Shown here piece by piece: positions 5,029 through 5,680 of a stretch of DNA of 5,680 nt. Source of the stretch: CSP1-5 sp964558395. Its GTDB lineage: Bacteria > Methylomirabilota > Methylomirabilia > Methylomirabilales > CSP1-5. The notes beneath the pieces are model-generated. The model had not been told where the DNA came from and searched no databases. It was given only the letters and a program-made list of their open reading frames with translations. Position numbers and translations under genes: made by a program. Within the stretch, counting starts at the first letter, position 1. Each line of letters begins with the position of its first letter. The stretch is taken from NCBI GenBank assembly GCA_964558395.1, contig CAZLDS010000127.1, positions 1 to 5,680 on the forward strand. The letters are read 5' to 3'.

Positions 5029-5646
5029 CTAAGATCTCTCTTGGGATTGCGGTGTAGAAAGGAGCGCTTCGACCTCACTAGTAAGCGTCTCCATGTCGAT
5101 CTCACCGATGTGTTTATGGGTGATATTGCCGTTTTGGTTGATGAAAAAAGTCTCCGGGATCCCAAAGACACCATACTCAATGGCAATCCGACTCTTGACA
5201 TCGATGCCATTGGGATAAGTCTTGCCGTGTTCGGCGATGAATTCCCTCGCGTTTTTCTCGACATCCTGATAGACAATCCCGATCAGCATCAGCTCCTGGT
5301 CCTTATACCGTTGCCAGGTTGCCTCCAGCCTGGGGGCTTCATTCCAACACGAGGGGTAGCACCATGAAGCCCAGAAATTGACCACGACGGGCCGACCACT
5401 CAAATCGCTCAGCCGAACCTCGTTCCCGTCCAGGAGGGTCAGCGTAAAGTCGGGGGCCGGTCCTCCTACCAGCGGTGAAGGCACGATTCGAGGATCTGTC
5501 CAGAAACCGTAGGCTAACAAGAGAAGCAACGCAACAACTGACAGAAAGACGAGCGCCTTCGCCCCACGCCTGGGTACTGTCTGCGTCTCTCCTCTCGCAT
5601 AAACCTCGGTCTGTTCGTCCGGCTTCTTTTCCAAAATTGTCGTCAT
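5029..5646 (-). CDS. Membrane-anchored CcmG/TlpA-like thioredoxin with CxxxC active site
   Basis: 205 residues. A polar N-terminus (1-30) precedes one membrane helix (31-48), leaving a periplasmic thioredoxin-like domain (about 58-197): G-G-P-A-P-D-F at 61-67, L-L-D-G at 71-74, V-N-F-W-A-S-W-C at 89-96, and the cis-proline loop G-V-F-G-I-P-E-T-F-F at 159-168, which is the CcmG/DsbE style. CcmG proteins reduce the haem-binding cysteines of apocytochrome c. The active site is unusual: W-C-Y-P-S-C-W, with three residues between C96 and C100 instead of two. The ATG at 5646 is chosen because the membrane layout fits; a TTG at 5658 adds four residues, and neither has a clear ribosome site. A TGA at 5643-5645 overlaps the ATG (ATGA), which would fit coupling to an upstream gene beyond the window. 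The second thioredoxin gene follows after 8 bp. Confidence 0.92.
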   Translation of the reverse strand: MTTILEKKPDEQTEVYARGETQTVPRRGAKALVFLSVVALLLLLAYGFWTDPRIVPSPLVGGPAPDFTLTLLDGNEVRLSDLSGRPVVVNFWASWCYPSCWNEAPRLEATWQRYKDQELMLIGIVYQDVEKNAREFIAEHGKTYPNGIDVKSRIAIEYGVFGIPETFFINQNGNITHKHIGEIDMETLTSEVEALLSTPQSQERS

Positions 5647-5680
5647 GCCGCGCACCAAAGGATAGAGGTCCTCGATGATA

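Noticed and set aside
4701..5276. 191-codon minus-strand open frame overlapping both thioredoxin genes
   Set aside because: Different frame from two clearly homologous thioredoxin-fold proteins that cover the same bases; its product is low-complexity Ser/Arg-rich.
5643..5680. End of an upstream gene overlapping the first thioredoxin start (ATGA)
   Set aside because: Only 11 codons are visible before the TGA, another frame is also open to the edge, and the peptide is not recognisable, so no gene is called.

Overview
The window is a densely packed stretch of bacterial DNA, moderately GC-rich, in which every supportable gene lies on the minus strand. Read in the direction of transcription (high to low coordinates) there are nine genes, and all nine products appear to be exported, membrane-anchored or membrane-embedded. 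Signal peptides, a lipobox, two TlpA/CcmG-type thioredoxins and a CcdA-type membrane protein suggest a Gram-negative-type envelope with cytochrome c or other periplasmic thiol chemistry. The style (paired DUF1573 proteins, Gly/Met-rich exported protein, SHOCT membrane protein) reminds me of NC10/Methylomirabilota, Nitrospirota or deltaproteobacterial-type genomes. That placement is an impression, not something the sequence proves.

Region A (5646 to 1475) looks like one long operon for envelope thiol redox. It starts with a membrane-anchored CcmG/TlpA-like thioredoxin whose active site is spaced CxxxC (C-Y-P-S-C). Next, 8 bp away, is a second exported TlpA/ResA-like thioredoxin with a normal CPPC. 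A small exported protein of unknown function follows, then a membrane-anchored DUF1573 protein, a thioredoxin-like/CcdA fusion 21 bp later, and a DUF1573 lipoprotein. Both DUF1573 proteins carry the family's T-S-C-G-C-T motif. A plausible reading is that the CcdA fusion brings electrons across the membrane, the thioredoxins pass them on, and the CGC-bearing DUF1573 proteins are partners or clients. The individual families are known, but the function of DUF1573 in such a cassette is, to my knowledge, not established.

Region B (about 1405 to 24) is a second unit with its own candidate promoter (perfect TTGACA) overlaid by two adjacent 13-bp inverted repeats. It encodes a small His-containing membrane or secreted protein (probably TTG start), a secreted Gly/Met-rich protein with about 24 Met in about 119 mature residues, and a membrane protein ending in a SHOCT domain. 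Met- and His-rich exported proteins next to a repressor-like operator suggest metal (copper or silver) handling or envelope stress. This is inference.

No tRNA, rRNA, CRISPR array, insertion sequence or convincing rho-independent terminator was seen. Non-coding gaps are short: the longest is about 170 bp, at 1303-1474, and holds the promoter/operator. Both ends of the window cut into neighbouring sequence. The first 23 bases lie past the last stop codon, and the start of the first thioredoxin gene sits 34 bases from the right edge.
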